From contig NC_059564.1 of the NCBI RefSeq assembly GCF_905220415.1, forward strand, positions 2,182,501 to 2,246,500: a DNA stretch of 64,000 nt, in the 5' to 3' direction. This stretch comes from Colias croceus (Eukaryota > Arthropoda > Insecta > Lepidoptera > Pieridae). The position numbers and the translations under genes are program-made. Positions 21,017 to 34,400 of the stretch are shown one piece after another. Under the pieces are notes generated by a model that searched no databases, was not told the origin of the DNA, and saw only the letters and a list, made by a program, of their open reading frames with translations. The stretch's first letter is position 1; the number at the start of each line of letters is the position of its first letter.

Positions 21017-22340
21017 TTGTTTGTTGTGTGATTGCAATTTGTATCGTGAGGTAAGGAGAGTCATATTATGGTAGATTATTATTTAATCATTAAAAAGATG
21101 TCCAGCTGTAGGGTGATCCAAATCCTTCCTGACGTTGTTGAAAACAAACCACTTGCGTAGTAATACACATAGATACTTACGTGAAAGTTTAGTTTGTAAT
21201 AACTGCCCTAATCGATTAATTTATGGGTTACTACAATTTTCTTCGGTCCACAAGTAAAGTAAATTGAAATGCTAAAAAAACGGTATGCTTAAAATTATTA
21301 TGAATAATGTTTAATAACACTCAACACCTTATATTCGTCACAAAATCCCTAATTTATTGGCACACATCCAAATAAACAATTAACAAAGTCATCAATGCCT
21401 AACGAGCGATCGTGTTTGTATTTCTGAACGCTGACTCGCGCTGTCAACTTGACAGATTGAAGTGGGCGGGCTCGCTGACGTTGTTTTGCGCGGCAAATCG
21501 ATGACGCATTTTCCAAAGTGACGTTGGTTTTTTTGTGCAATTAAATGCAGTTTTTTTTATCACTATAGCTTCACCTTGATTTTGACCCTCTGACAAATTT
21601 AATTCAAACTTTATACACTTTTCAAGGATCGTTGACAATAGGTACTTTAACTTCATATTTCTAAATTAGCTGAGCAATAGGTTAAACAGCCGGATTTTTG
21701 TAGGCATAAATAAGCGTTCTAAGATAAAATAGTATGGAATATATTATTAGCATTATTAGAATAATAACTACTAGTATTAATATCATACCTCTCCAATACA
21801 CTGGTGCAATTTCAGGAAAATAAATCCAACCTTTCCACTTTTTCCACTTATGCTTATAATGTATTGCACTTCTTGCTTTACAATTCGCGCATAGTATCAG
21901 CCAAATTATAGTTCACCTATTAATAGAAGACTGCACCTATTATAAAGCGGCACTGATGTATATCTCAATCTCCATTACCATAGATATCACTTTTTAACCG
22001 ACTTCTTATAATCTACCTTCAGTTAGTTTACTTAAACAAAAGAAGTAGGTACTACCTTACTTTTCAAATAAAACTCATGAAGATAGCGATACATTTTTTT
22101 TAAAGTTCTTAGGTAGTTACCAATATAATAATGTCAATTTCCAGAAAAAAAAAAAAATTATTCCTGAATTTTGTTTTGCAACATAATCCGCAATATTGTC
22201 GTTTATTTCTGAATTTCAAAGAATAAGTTAATAGCAAGACTCAAGAGTACAAATTATTCATAAGTACTTACACCATTTTTTTCTTTCTTAAACTTTATTT
22301 TGTATTCAACCCTTTGGGGATTTAGAACACGACGACCTCA
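21017..22340. other. Non-coding spacer
   Basis: Mostly AT-rich. A CpG-containing patch at about 21405-21500 (ctgactcgcgctgtcaactt, gtgggcgggctcgctgacg) could be a promoter or old exon, but no supporting frame or splice site was found. The small minus-strand frames here show no domain. Confidence 0.4.
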
Positions 22341-22690
22341 CGCATTTTTATAACTGCTGTGATTTGTAGAAAACATAAACAGTACTGTCTGCACGCATTC
22401 GCGCGCATCGCACAGCTGTCAGTCAGCCATATTTAGCTCAAAAGGCGCGAAACCGTCACAGCATTTCGCGGCTCATTTCAATTTTAGAACGCAATTTTCG
22501 GTTTCGTTTTCAAAGAGAAGCTAAAATGTTGCCAGTGCTATAAAACACGGGAAGCCGAGCGTGGTGTTGTCAGCGTTTGGTAACAAATTGGTTAATTGCT
22601 TTTAGTTTATTTATAACTTCGTTTGGATGTGTTGAGTGAAATCTCATTAGCTATATGTTGACGTGTAGTTAGAATGACAAATAATCGATA
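22341..22690 (+). promoter_or_regulatory. Candidate core promoter of an unidentified transcript
   Basis: A CpG-richer island (gcacgcattcgcgcgcatcg, caaaaggcgcgaaaccgtc) contains TATAAAA at 22539-22545 followed at a suitable distance by a TCAG initiator (A at 22572). This is a standard insect TATA-Inr layout. No gene could be assigned downstream; the only nearby frame is a 12-codon ATG ORF at about 22674. Confidence 0.3.
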
Positions 22691-23397
22691 CGTGAAGGAA
22701 ATGTGGCACTGAAATGTATTTTAATGTGCTCGTTATTATTGTTTAATAGATGATTCGTTTCATCTCTTTTTTTTTTGCTAAGTAGGTACCCAGAACCATG
22801 TTAATACAGATACATGTCTTAATTATACATTATACTACTTAATTAATTCATTAAATATCTGTAAGAATCTGTAATCTAGGTACATTATATCTATAGAGTA
22901 GAGTACTGTTATGTTACGGATGTCTTTCATTAAATTATGTTTGGAAATTAGACTATAAGAATTATTGTAGAAGTAGAAAAAGAAGGGATTTTATATACCT
23001 CCGTACTCTGAAAAAATAATAGCATTCTTAATAATGAAAAAAATTAAAAAGCTATGTGTGTGCAATATTAAATAAATTTAAGTATTTATTTAACATTATT
23101 GTAATTAACACGAACATCATTATTTCTTTACCTTCCAGTATTATAATTGCATACGTCGGGACTCAAACTTGCAAAATCTATCTGACTCTAACCACAAAAC
23201 CAACGCATCTTCACTTATTATCTTATGACAAATTCAATGCTACAGATATTATTTTATATTCCCCTCTAACCATAGAGGGTAGAGCGAGGGAGGTAATGTG
23301 TCGCCATTTGTCAAACATTCAATAGCCAGCTAATGGACATTTAGAATATTTACTTCCGTTTCCGTATCATTATCTGTGGTTAAGTACGTATTAAAAA
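22691..23397. other. Non-coding spacer
   Basis: AT-rich. The 89-residue frame at 23056-23325 has no recognisable domain and ordinary non-coding composition, so it is not called. Confidence 0.45.
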
Positions 23398-23632
23398 AAA
23401 TGTGTGCGTGTACTAGTGTACACACGTAAAGAAGTGAAACTTCTTTATGACCTTATTTTTCAAAAAAATAATTTACTAGTATATGTTTATGCAACTTTAC
23501 AGAAATACGTCGAATCACGCGTGGTAGGGATAAGAAAAAGATGGCGTGTAACGGAAAAATGTCACGCGTAACGAAAAAATTTTACACTCAATTTTTTTCC
23601 AACCCCGATAAAGAAGTTTCACTTCAAAAAGT
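23398..23632. repeat. MITE-like repeat, GAAGTGAAACTTC family
   Basis: A long copy: gtgtgcgtgtactagtgtac hairpin and aagaagtgaaacttctttat at the left, aaagaagtttcacttcaaaa at the right. The middle contains cgcgtaacgaaaaaat-type repeats. Confidence 0.6.
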
Positions 23633-24550
23633 CAACTGCGAGTTACACTAGTGACATTAAGGGTTCCGTATAAATAAGCTTAAAATGCAATTGCAATGAA
23701 TTGGTTACCCATCCAATGTTTATCCCTAAAAAACATCAAGTTTTGTTAAAAATTAAAATGCCAATAAAAACTATCCTGTAGGTGAAATAGCAGTTGAATT
23801 ATCATCAATATTGAGTATTTTTATGTTAAAATTTATCAATACCTATATTCAATTCCACAAAAGACCACACCCACACATATGAACAGAGGCAAGCTATAAT
23901 AATTGGACTATTAGAAAAACTTTTAAAGGTAAGAAAAATTTAGTAGGTACCTATAGTTACTTTCTCTTGTAGAAACTAAGAAGAAGGAAGTCAAAAAAGG
24001 TGACTATCTTACAAATTATGTTCTTTTGGGAGATAATAATTACATCTACTAGCCCTTTGATAAAGTACATCCATTCAAAAAAATAGACACGAATAAGGGT
24101 TGCTTGTTAGTTGTTGTGTGTCGACGAAATGGATTATGAAACTGATTATTAATCCTATACTAGTAATTAGAAATTTTATTTGTGGAAAATTCCTTGTTAA
24201 TAATAAAATTTGTGAACTATTTCGAAAAACTACAGAAATTATTTTTGAGTGAAAATTAACTATATTTATGTATTTTTTCAGCAAAGTACTAGTAAATTAA
24301 TTGTTAATGGGGCTGCCCCGTTATTGCAGCGCATCAGGATGTTTGCAGAAGCTCGTATAGACTGTTTTTACGCTACAATGCGAAAGAGATGCACATCCCT
24401 GCCCCCCTAGCCAAGTGGCTTTCTGTTAGCGTAGCGTTCAATAGAATAGACTACGAATGTATGAGATTGACGTAAGCTGTAGATAAATCATGCGCTGTAT
24501 AGCGAGTCGGCTCGACTGCTGGTATGTAAACCACTGCTGCAAACTGTGTG
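23633..24550. other. Non-coding spacer
   Basis: AT-rich, with a GC-richer patch at about 24309-24430 (ggggctgccccgttattgca; about 24355-24420) that looks like an old repeat. No gene is found. Confidence 0.45.
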
Positions 24551-24999
24551 CTTCCTTGCAAGCGCGGATCCAGGGGGGGGGTCATGGGGTCATGACCCCC
24601 CCCTGGGCTAGGTCCACGACCTAAGTGGACCACTAATTTAATATTATCTTTTTTAAATTTACAACTTAATACTGTTCAAAATGATGTTTTTATTGACTTT
24701 TGAGACATAAAAGTAATATAAAACAATTACTTAGGTAAATCAATTACAAACGGAAGAGAATATAACAATAATTAGAGGAAAAGTTAATTAGGGTTGACCT
24801 GTGGTCGTGATTCAAGGGCAAAAAACAGGTTTATCGATTTTTGAAAAAACCTATAACTGTGGAATAAAGTAGGTTATTAATTTTTTTACTACAACTTTTG
24901 CACACTTTTCACACAACCTCAAATATCGAAATATCCCAGTTCGTGGATAAGACATAAAATAGCATTTTTTTTAAATAAACAATAGAAAATTACGACAAA

Positions 25000-26808
25000 A
25001 AATCGGCCAAGTGTGAGTCGGACTCGCGCACCGAGGGCTCCGAGCAAACCTATTTTTTTAATAGGTTGTATCTTACATTTTTATTTAAAGGATTTTTTTC
25101 TTTATTTTGTGCTATTAGTCGTTGCTTTTATCCAAATTTCAAGACTGTGTTCACGGGAAGTACCTTGTAGGTTTTGATTCCATTGCAAGTAGTTGCGAGT
25201 TACAGAATATGAGGCTCTATTTGCTTTTTCTTCAGATTGCGATGACATAGAATTTGAATTAAATAACAGATTTAAGTTATTATAGACCTGAGTTCTGATG
25301 TGAATATCAATTTAATACATGTAGACGTTCATGCGTAAAGGGATTGTAAGTTTAAAATTATTTTAAAAAATATATTTTTATTTAATTTAATTAAATAATT
25401 AGGGTTTTTGCAGTTATTCCTACATCTGTGCTATAAGACGATACTTTTTAACTCAATTTCAAGACTTTGTGCTTACGGGACAGGGTGCTCCCTGCAGGTA
25501 TTGACTCCTTTTCTAATGTCAAAATCCTACGGTCTACGGTCCCTTGATGCTGTGAAAAATTCAAACGTATAAGCCAATGCAATCAAAGGATGCAGCTGTA
25601 AATGCTGAAATTTTTCGCAAAATTCGACACTCCCTAGGAAATCAAAGCCTACAGGGTAGTTCCCGAGTACACAGAGTCATGAAATGTAGTACAATGTACC
25701 ATCTTATAACGCAGACTAGCTAGCCCGCGGCTTCGCCCGCTTTGTCTAAAACCTTATAAATTATATACTATTCCTCTTGAATCACTCTATCTTTAAAAAA
25801 ACCGCATAAAAATTCGTTGCGTAGTTTTAAAGATTTAATCATACAAAGGGACATAGGCACAGAGAAAACGACTTTGTTTAATTGCGAAAAACATGAATTT
25901 TTACTTAGATTATTATAAAAAAAATATTAAAAAAAAATTAAAACTTACAACCCTGGTTACTCATGAACGCTTACATGTATTAAATTGATATTCATGCCAA
26001 AAATTCAAGTCTATGATACCTTTAAGCTATAATAAAATCAAACTTCTACGTCAACGAATCAGAAGATACAGCCGTAAAAGCCGAAAAATTTCCTCAAAAC
26101 CTACAGGGTACTTTCCGTAAACTCAGAATCTTGAAATTCGGTACGAAGTAACATCTTATAGTACAGATACAGGAATAATTGCAAAAAAATAATTATTTTT
26201 TTATTAAATATATCTTGAACAAATTTCAAGTTTGTCTGCCTGTCAAGACCCTTTTTCTCAGGAACGCGTGGAGGTATCAATCTGAAATTTATACCGAATA
26301 ATCAAATCTACGGTTCCTTAAAGCTGTGAAAAAATCAAACTTATAAGCCAACGCAATCAAAAGATGCAGCCGTTTATGCTGAAAATTATCGCAAATTTCG
26401 ACATTATTGGCAAGGTCAAGAATCAAAACCAATATTGTACTACTTCCCGTGAGCACGAGTCTTGAAATTTGGTTAAAAGCAATGTCAGCACAGATGGATG
26501 AAAAATTGCTAAATAAATAATAAATAAATAATAATAAATAAAATTCATTTAATTCAGGCCACATACCCCATAAAGTGTGGCCACATAGCTAAAACATACA
26601 TTTCATTCTTATCAACATTCTCAAGTGTCGCCAGGAATCAAAACCTACAGGGTACTTCCCGTGAACACAGAATCTTGATATTTTGTAGAAAGTTACGTCT
26701 TATAACACAGATAAAGGAAAATTAGCAAAAAGCATAAATTTAAAATTAAAAATGTTTGTACGGAACTCTTAGTTCGCGAATCCGACTCGCACTTGACCGT
26801 TTTTTTTA
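25000..26808. mobile_element. Nested element with GGCCAAGTGTGAGTCGG-type inverted ends
   Basis: The left end (cggccaagtgtgagtcggac, about 25005) and right end (tccgactcgcacttgaccgt, about 26780-26800) are inverted copies of about 45 bp. The interior has no coding frame but repeats one module several times (see findings). This terminal motif is widespread in Lepidopteran repeats; the superfamily is not known to me. Confidence 0.65.
25716..25880 (-). mobile_element. Lep1-type Helitron (minus), degenerate
   Basis: CTAG at 25716-25719 is followed by tagcccgcggcttcgcccgc. The 5' half is diverged and ends near cgactttg. Confidence 0.7.
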
Positions 26809-26910
26809 ATCTACGTATTAATTAAATTATCAAAATATAGCTTTTGTAAATTGACCACGACTATGTGACCCCCCCCTGGCACTAAAGCTGGATCCGCCCT
26901 TGCTTCCTTG

Positions 26911-27226
26911 ATAGCTTTGTAGCGGTGGAGTGCATTTCTAGTAGTTATTATAAATTGTATTTTTACTAACATAATTTTTAAGTTATTAATAATTGTTACT
27001 AACAAGATGAGTCCTGGTTACTTGAATAAATGAATGAATAATTTAATCGGTTCATTGAAATATAACGTTAAAACAGACGGGACTCTATCTGGCGGCTGCG
27101 TAAAGCTTCGACCATGAATTCAAAAATGGCCTGTGAAAAATCCTTTTTAATGGGCAAGGCTTTTTAATACACTAAATGTAGAATGTTTTTCAGCCAGGAA
27201 ACAAATTATGAAGTGGCAAATAATAA
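26911..27226. other. Non-coding spacer
   Basis: Nothing recognised apart from AT-rich sequence. Confidence 0.5.
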
Positions 27227-27436
27227 TCTACACTAAATATTATAAAGAGGAAATCTTTGTTTGTTTGTTTGACTGTAATGAATAGGCTCATAAACTACTG
27301 GACCGATTTTAAAAATTCTTATGCTACATTATCTACGAGTAATATAGGCTAGGTTTTATCCCGGAAATCCCACGGGAACGGGAACTATGCGGGTTTTTCT
27401 TTGAAAACGCGGGCGAAGCCGCAGACGGAAAGCTAG
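27227..27436 (+). mobile_element. Lep1-type Helitron
   Basis: Plus-oriented: starts TCTACACTAAATATTATAAA and ends with the hairpin acgcgggcgaagccgcagac and GGAAAGCTAG. Its core (tcccgttcccgtgggatttcc in reverse) matches 39467-39656 and the inverse copies. Confidence 0.85.
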
Positions 27437-28322
27437 TATATTCAAAATATAATTACTAAAAACTGAATAAGTCATGTTTTTTCGTACTTCTGAAATCAGC
27501 GTTTACGACTATAATCAGATTCTAGGGCATGAACGCTGAATAGATAGTAGGTATTATGTATCTACCCATAAAGATGGTTGGTTAGGTAAACGCGCTAATT
27601 TCAAGAACATAATGCGGTATATTATTTGTTATATTCATTTATCCAGCATCATATATTTTCCGTAAGGCATAGCTAGATAGTATTGTAATGGAATATATAG
27701 TAGTACTTAACAAAAAAAAAAAGAAATAAGAAGGTAGGTACATCGTTGTGACTTATGACAATAAAACATAGACTTTGTTATTAATAATTATTATGCTCAA
27801 TCAGAATATTGTTCGTTTTAAAATGTTACTTTTTGTTTATAACCATGTTATGTACTTATTTAAATTGTCAGCTCCATATCTCATCAAATAATATTAAAAT
27901 GAATACATTGTTATAAAAATAAACTATGATTCCTTACAACGCATATAACATAACGACATCTAGTGCCGAATAGCTAAAAACATATTTAGCAAGGTCTAGG
28001 TTCAAGGTCACTTTGAAACCAGAGACAATATATTAAATTTCAATAATAAACGAGTTGATTCATATTGTTCGTTTTTTAATATTATATTTGTAAAGTTTAA
28101 ATTATATAATATAAATAAAACGTTATGTAAAAAATAACAATAAAATCAATGCACAGAAGAAATAAAAATGAAACACGTCACTTCTGTCAAAATTTGTTGT
28201 GTCATGTCTTCATGTAATATTTTTGTCTCACAATAACAAAAGAAATTGCGAAAGGTAATATTAAAATAAAGTGAAAATCTTTATAACTGTGTTTGAAAAC
28301 TGAAGCTGAACAATCCCTCATA
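27437..28322. other. Upstream region of UBXN4
   Basis: AT-rich. The likely 5' UTR lies within the last 150 bp (from about cacgtcacttctgtcaaaat). No TATA box stands out. No other feature is seen. Confidence 0.4.
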
Positions 28323-28404
28323 ATGCATTGGTTCGGTGGGACGATTGCCGAAGCGGTAACACTATCAAAACAAAAAAATGCTATTTTCGTCGTTTTCGTT
28401 GAAG
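28323..28404 (+). CDS. UBXN4: UBXN4 exon 1 (coding)
   Basis: Starts at ATG 28323 (MHWFGGTIAEAV) and ends GAAG|GTAAAT, phase 1. The start is supported by the match of the first residues to the animal family. It encodes the first strand-helix of the thioredoxin-like domain. Confidence 0.92.
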
Positions 28405-31400
28405 GTAAATATATTTTTTCATAAAAGATACATTAAAACGATGCCTTTTTGTGTTTTCTGTTGATTCCGATATGAGTTTTCTTGTATTTATTTGAAAATG
28501 AGGTTACTGTTTCGATTATACAATGTTAACCTTTTCTAGAATATTTACATAAGATCAATTGTTTAATCGAGTAATTAAGTTTACTCGAATCGTAATTACT
28601 CGATTAAGTCCAACAAAATCTCTCGTTTAACCTTCTATTTCCCAAAGATGTATTCGAAAGTACCAGTATTCGTTTTACAAAAATGGAATGATGATTCATT
28701 CGAATTTTTGTCTGTGCTGTTTCTCGTAGATTTTCAATGTTTTTTTTTAAGTATTTTAGCTAGTTTCCAATAGTTTCTGATTTAGATACTTAATCCAATT
28801 TTCAATCTTCAAGTGTAATTTTTTTGTTGTTTATTCTCATATTGTTATCATTGGTAGTTTTAATTAATTAATTTAATAATATATATTCAAAAAGAAATTG
28901 TTATGCACATGTCATATAAAGTGAAACATATTTTATTCAGTAATTACCAATTCTCTAATCTCTTATTGGTCTAGTGTGTCACATATTTTACTAAAGATAA
29001 GCCACATTCTTCACATATCCATAGCTTACAACCGTAATACTTCATAAAACTATGAATTCAACTATTTTCATGTCACATGTTATTAAAATCTGTATTCTGT
29101 GTGAATTCTTTCACCATTAAGTCACAGCTGATGTTGGCCTGTTCTTGTTGTTCGATACTAGCGAAAGCATAATTAAAATGCGAACCGACCTTATCCTCTC
29201 CAATATTATTTGAGGATTTGTCTTTCTTTCAAGTAGCAAGAAGCAATTTGTAATATGTCTAGATATTGTGAATTTTCCTTGATTTTGCAGGTCAAAAGAT
29301 AATTACAATTATGAACTGCACAATAAAATACAAAATTATTCATAGCTCAATAATTATAATAAAAATAGTTCTAACATAATTCATAAATTATCAATATTAT
29401 GGTAATTAAATATATTACATACTTAAATAATTTACAATGGCAAGAACTGTTGTCAATGCTGTGTACATCTTTTATTGATAAATGCATAATATTAAATTAA
29501 TGTGCCTCTGGAAAACATACAGCATTGTTATGAAGAAGCAATGTATACTCAACCATAGATACGGAATGATTTCCATAGACTACATACAAACTCTAGTTCC
29601 AATTTATTCCGCTAGAGGTCGTCGCTGTCACCAGCAAGGTGATGGGGGAACCAAATTCATTTTTCGAATCATAGCGTTGTGTACTCTCGCCATAGGCGGT
29701 CGTTTCAATAAGCATTACTAGTGTACAAGTGTTCAAAAGTTTAAAGTGCTAGTGTGTGAATAATTTAATAATTTTTCAAAGTCAACCGTTACTGTTCGTA
29801 ATGAATTCGCCACCTAACGACGACTTCGAGGAGCCTTCTGGGGCCCCTAGGGGCTCAGAAGGTCATTGTTCTGCTGCTTCGCCCTCGTCAGCGAGCCGGA
29901 GCGACAACAAACGGAAGAAATGTACTTCAAGTTCGAGTGACAGAGACTCGGACCCGGAGGTCGACGTGCCGACGACCAAGAAACAAAAATCGAGTACTGA
30001 GGTAACCGCCGATCCTCGGATCGACGTACTATATGCCCAGGTCAGTTTTCTTACAAATTATTTAATGCAGCAACAAAGTGCTCAAAATATAAAAGAGTCT
30101 AATAATAATGTTGAAGTACCCGCAACCGAAAATATCGAATTTTTGTCGAATCCATCAACGAGTACAAGCAAATCAATAGATTTAGGAGTTTGTAAAACGG
30201 TTTTTGACGAGAGAAAAGTTCTTAAACCCGCGAATGAAAAATTATTACGTCAATTAATCGAGCTTCAACAATTTAATTCGCCAACGTGGCCTCATATTCG
30301 CTATTCCAAAGCATTAACGGACATGCTAGCCGCGCCAGGGTTTTGTAGTTTAAAAATTAACGACGAAATGTGTTCTTTAAACAAAGGTAAAGATTTCTTA
30401 GCATCAACCGAAGAAATTATGGCCGCGGTTACAAATGCATTATTACAACAAAGGGAATTATTACAATCGGGCTTACAGGAGCTCATTAATTGGGCCCACA
30501 ATTGTCAATCAGAACTTAATCCAGATAATCTTTTTAAAAAAATTTCTGACGCGTTTGGTACTTCATCTCCGTCATATAAGCTATCGGAACAAACATTACA
30601 AATTGTGTGCGGTAAAAGAGCCGAGTGTATCGAAATTAGGAGAAAAAGATTATTAGACGGAATTATGGATAAAAATATTCAAAGCGCGCTTAGGAATATC
30701 CCTCCAAGCGAAGAACATTTATTTAATAAGACTAAACTCTTAACGTTTATACAATCGCTAGGCGGCCCTCACTTTTGGTTACTGCCCTCACAATCACAAA
30801 TTTATAAAAAAACGGAACCACTTAAAAAGAAGTACAAGGATTTGATACCTTCTACTTCCAAGGCTCAATACCGTTCGAATAAAAACGTTACTCGAGATAC
30901 ATTTAAAAATTCGCAAAGTAATTTTAAAAAGACAAATAATTTTAAACAAACTAAAAATAATTCCTTTCGAAACAAAGAAGATAGGAAGTGACTATCCGAC
31001 ACACTTCAGGGGGGGTTGTTTAAAAGCTTTCAAGAGCCGTTGGCAAGCATTGGGCGCGAACAAGTTTATAATTTCGGCAATAACACACTTTCGATTATCC
31101 CTGGTAAAAAAACCACCATTAATAATGCCAACAAAGGAAATTATGAAACAATATTCAACAACCCCGTCCCCTGCAATGTCTCAATCAATACAGGAGCTTC
31201 TGGATCAAGGTGTACTGAAGATCGTCACCAAAAGAACTCCCAGTTTTATTTCAAAGCTTTTTCTGAGGAAGAAAAGCGACGGCACTATGCGTCCGATATT
31301 CGACCTGCGGGAACTGAACAAATTTATAAATGCAAAGCATTTTCGCCTGATTTCGCACTCCACGGTTCCCGAGTTTCTCCAGCCAGGGGACTGGATGGTA

Positions 31401-34400
31401 AAGCTAGACATCTCGTCAGCCTATTTTCACCTGGCCTGCGCCAAGTCTCACCGGCCTTTTATGAGAATAAGTTACCAGCTCCAACTTTACGAAATGACGT
31501 GCCTACCCTTTGGCCTAGCGTCAGCGCCGTACCTTTTCTCTTCAGTAACATGTTGGGTCGCGGAGACCCTGCGTGCAAAAGGTTGTCGAGTTCTAGTGTA
31601 TCTAGACGACTACCTTCTGGTCAATCAGGACCAGTCCAAGTTATGTCGTCAGGCTGCGGAAGCCGTGCGGCACTTGGAATATCTGGGATGGCAGATAAAC
31701 TACCAAAAATCGGTTTTGACCCCCACTCAAGACTTGGAATATTTAGGCATACGATGGCAGACTGCAAAAAATGTTATGTCACTACCAGAGAAAAGGAGGG
31801 ACAAGCTGGACAACGCCATAGCTCAGGTTCTGAAGAAACAACAGGTAAACCTTCGAGAACTACAATGCCTTTTGGGTCAACTGAACTTTGCGAATTTCGT
31901 TATCCCGCGGGGCCGATTACATTGTCGCAGAATGCAGATCTTTCTGCGTCGCTTCAACAAGAAGAGATCGCGACAGAAACTGCCAGTCCCAGCCATTGTG
32001 GCACAAGAGATGACGTGGTGGCGCGGAGCTACCCGGCACAGCATGCCAATACACAAAAAACCTGCCACCCATTTCCTGGCGACGGATGCTTCGGACTTTG
32101 GTTGGGGAGCCCAATTGAATGGGAAGACTATGTCAGGAGTCTGGTCAGTCCGTCAGAGAAGGTGGCATTGCAACAAAAAAGAGCTATACGCCGTAGTAAC
32201 GGCTATAGAGAAGAATGTAGAACTGTTGCGCAATGCACACGTTCTAATTCAGTCAGACAACAGGACACTGATTGCTTATATTCGAAAAGAAGGGGGGACG
32301 AGATCGATAGCCTTGTTAACACTAACTTCCAGGTTGTTACAGATAGTGGACCGCTACAAGATAACGGTGAGCGCATATTACCTACCGGGACGGTACAATA
32401 TAATAGCGGACAGGCTATCACGAGGAAAACGTCCAGCAGAGTGGCATCTATTACCAAGAGCAACAGCGAAAGTGTTCCAGAAGTGGGGACAACCCCAGAT
32501 CGACCTGTTTGCTACAAGAAAGTCTGCAGTAGTACAGGAATACGTGTCGATAGACTGCAGAGATCTATCAGCAAGTTATATAGACGCCTTCAGCAGGCCA
32601 TGGAAGTATCAGCTAGCATGGGTATTCCCACCGCCTAGCCTCATACCACGGGTGCTAGCACATCTAAACAGTGCAACGGGAACGTATCTTGTAGTAGTCC
32701 CAGAATGGCCGAAGGCGTTTTGGCTCCAGGGCCTGAAGGTCAGAGCCCTGGAACACCCGTACCAGATCATGAACCTGCCAGAAGTGCTGATAGATGTAAC
32801 GACACTGTTACCCCCACCACAAGTGCAGACATTAACCCTGAAAGTTTGGAGGATTGGGGGTGGGGCGAACTAATAAAAGATTGGTCAGAGCAGGAAAAGA
32901 ACCTGTTAAAGAGAAGCTGGCGAGTTTCCACATTATCAACGTATACGCCAGCCCTCAGAAGATGGCTATCCTGGTGTGTCAATTGTTCAGTAAATCCAAA
33001 GTGTCCAAAGCCAGCAGATATCGCCCGTTTTTTAATACATCTTAACGTAAATGAAAAATTATCATACAGCACGATACTGGTCCATAAATCAGCTATTTTA
33101 ACATTCTGCGGTCCTCATATAGAAAAAGAGTCATTTTCAAATTTTATTATTAAACACACCCTTAAAGCAATTGGCGCCTGTAACCCTAAGGCTGTTAGAC
33201 CGTTGATTATATGGGATCCGAGAACTGTTCTTGAGTGGCTCTCGTCTAACCCGCTAAAGGATACCCTATTTGATATTTCTCGTAGAGCAGCTACGATATT
33301 ATTACTAGCTTCAGGACGACGGGTTCATGATCTTACTTTGTTAAATATATCGGATAATAGTTTCTTTGATAATGGTGAAAACATCTACCTAATACCAGCT
33401 TTTGGTTCAAAAACAGATACTCATAGTTCTCGTCAATCAGCTTGGAAACTTACGAAACATCCAGATAAAAACATCTGTCCAGTCACTTTTGTACGGCTTT
33501 TAATACAAAAGAGTTATTCAAAACGTAGTGAAGCTAATAATTTAAAAAACCTATTCATAACATTCGGTAACAAAACTAAAGCTGCTTCCCGTACAGTGAT
33601 TGGGAATTGGGTACGCTCTGTACTCAGAGACAGCGGAATAAATGCTTCTCCAGGCAGCTGTCGATCGGCGGTAGCATCATTAGGATGGCTGGAGAATCAG
33701 CCTATAGATGAAATATTATCACGAGGAAATTGGAAATCCTCCAATACATTTTTTAAACATTATTGTCGTGAAATTGAGCTATCTAATGAAAATAATCGAA
33801 ATTTGATTTTTAATACTTTTACATTATCATAGAATATATATTTTTAACGTTAATATTTTTATATTGATTGAATATTGATTAAAAGTTAAAGGCTACTTAA
33901 AATAGTATATTATTTTAATTTGGTCTAAACATAAAATATTGTGCATATTAATTATGTGAAATGATTTAATGATTACAAGTAAGGAAATATGAAAAATGCT
34001 ATAATAAATTGTTTGAATATTATATATGACTTTTATTTTGTATATTTTATATTCATCATAGCGTTGTGTCTTTTTATTTCACCAGCAGATAACAAACACG
34101 TCTTCATAACACATTATTATTCAGGCACATTAATATAACGGTTTTACATTACAATAAAACCGATATTATGTGCCGAAAAGGAAAACATACAGCATTGCAG
34201 GAAGTCCTTCCTGGTGAAGACTATGATTCGAAAAATGAATTTGGTTCCCCCATCACCTTGCTGGTGACAGCGACGACCTCTAGCGGAATAAATTGGAACT
34301 AGAGTTTGTATGTAGTCTATGGAAATCATTCCGTATCTATGGTTGAGTATACATTGCTTCTTCATAACAATGCTGTATGTTTTCCTTTTCGGCACATAAT

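Larger units (their letters stand above)
24559..26902. mobile_element. Non-autonomous hAT-like element with 8-bp target duplication
   Basis: The left terminus CAAGCGCGGATCCAG and right terminus CTGGATCCGCCCTTG form inverted repeats. Both sides are flanked by CTTCCTTG (24551-24558 and 26903-26910), an 8-bp target duplication as expected for hAT transposons. Just inside each end is a G/C homopolymer (ggggggggg at the left, ccccccc at the right). No transposase was found. Another inverted-repeat element (25000-26808) and a Helitron (25716-25880) are nested inside. Confidence 0.8.

Noticed and set aside
31016..32638. 540-residue plus-strand frame
   Set aside because: Lies wholly inside the DIRS reverse transcriptase ORF in another frame. 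The RT frame has all known motifs; this one has none.
34144..34395. 83-residue minus-strand frame resembling the frame at 29482-29721
   Set aside because: The similarity is because both lie in the DIRS inverted terminal repeats. Non-coding.
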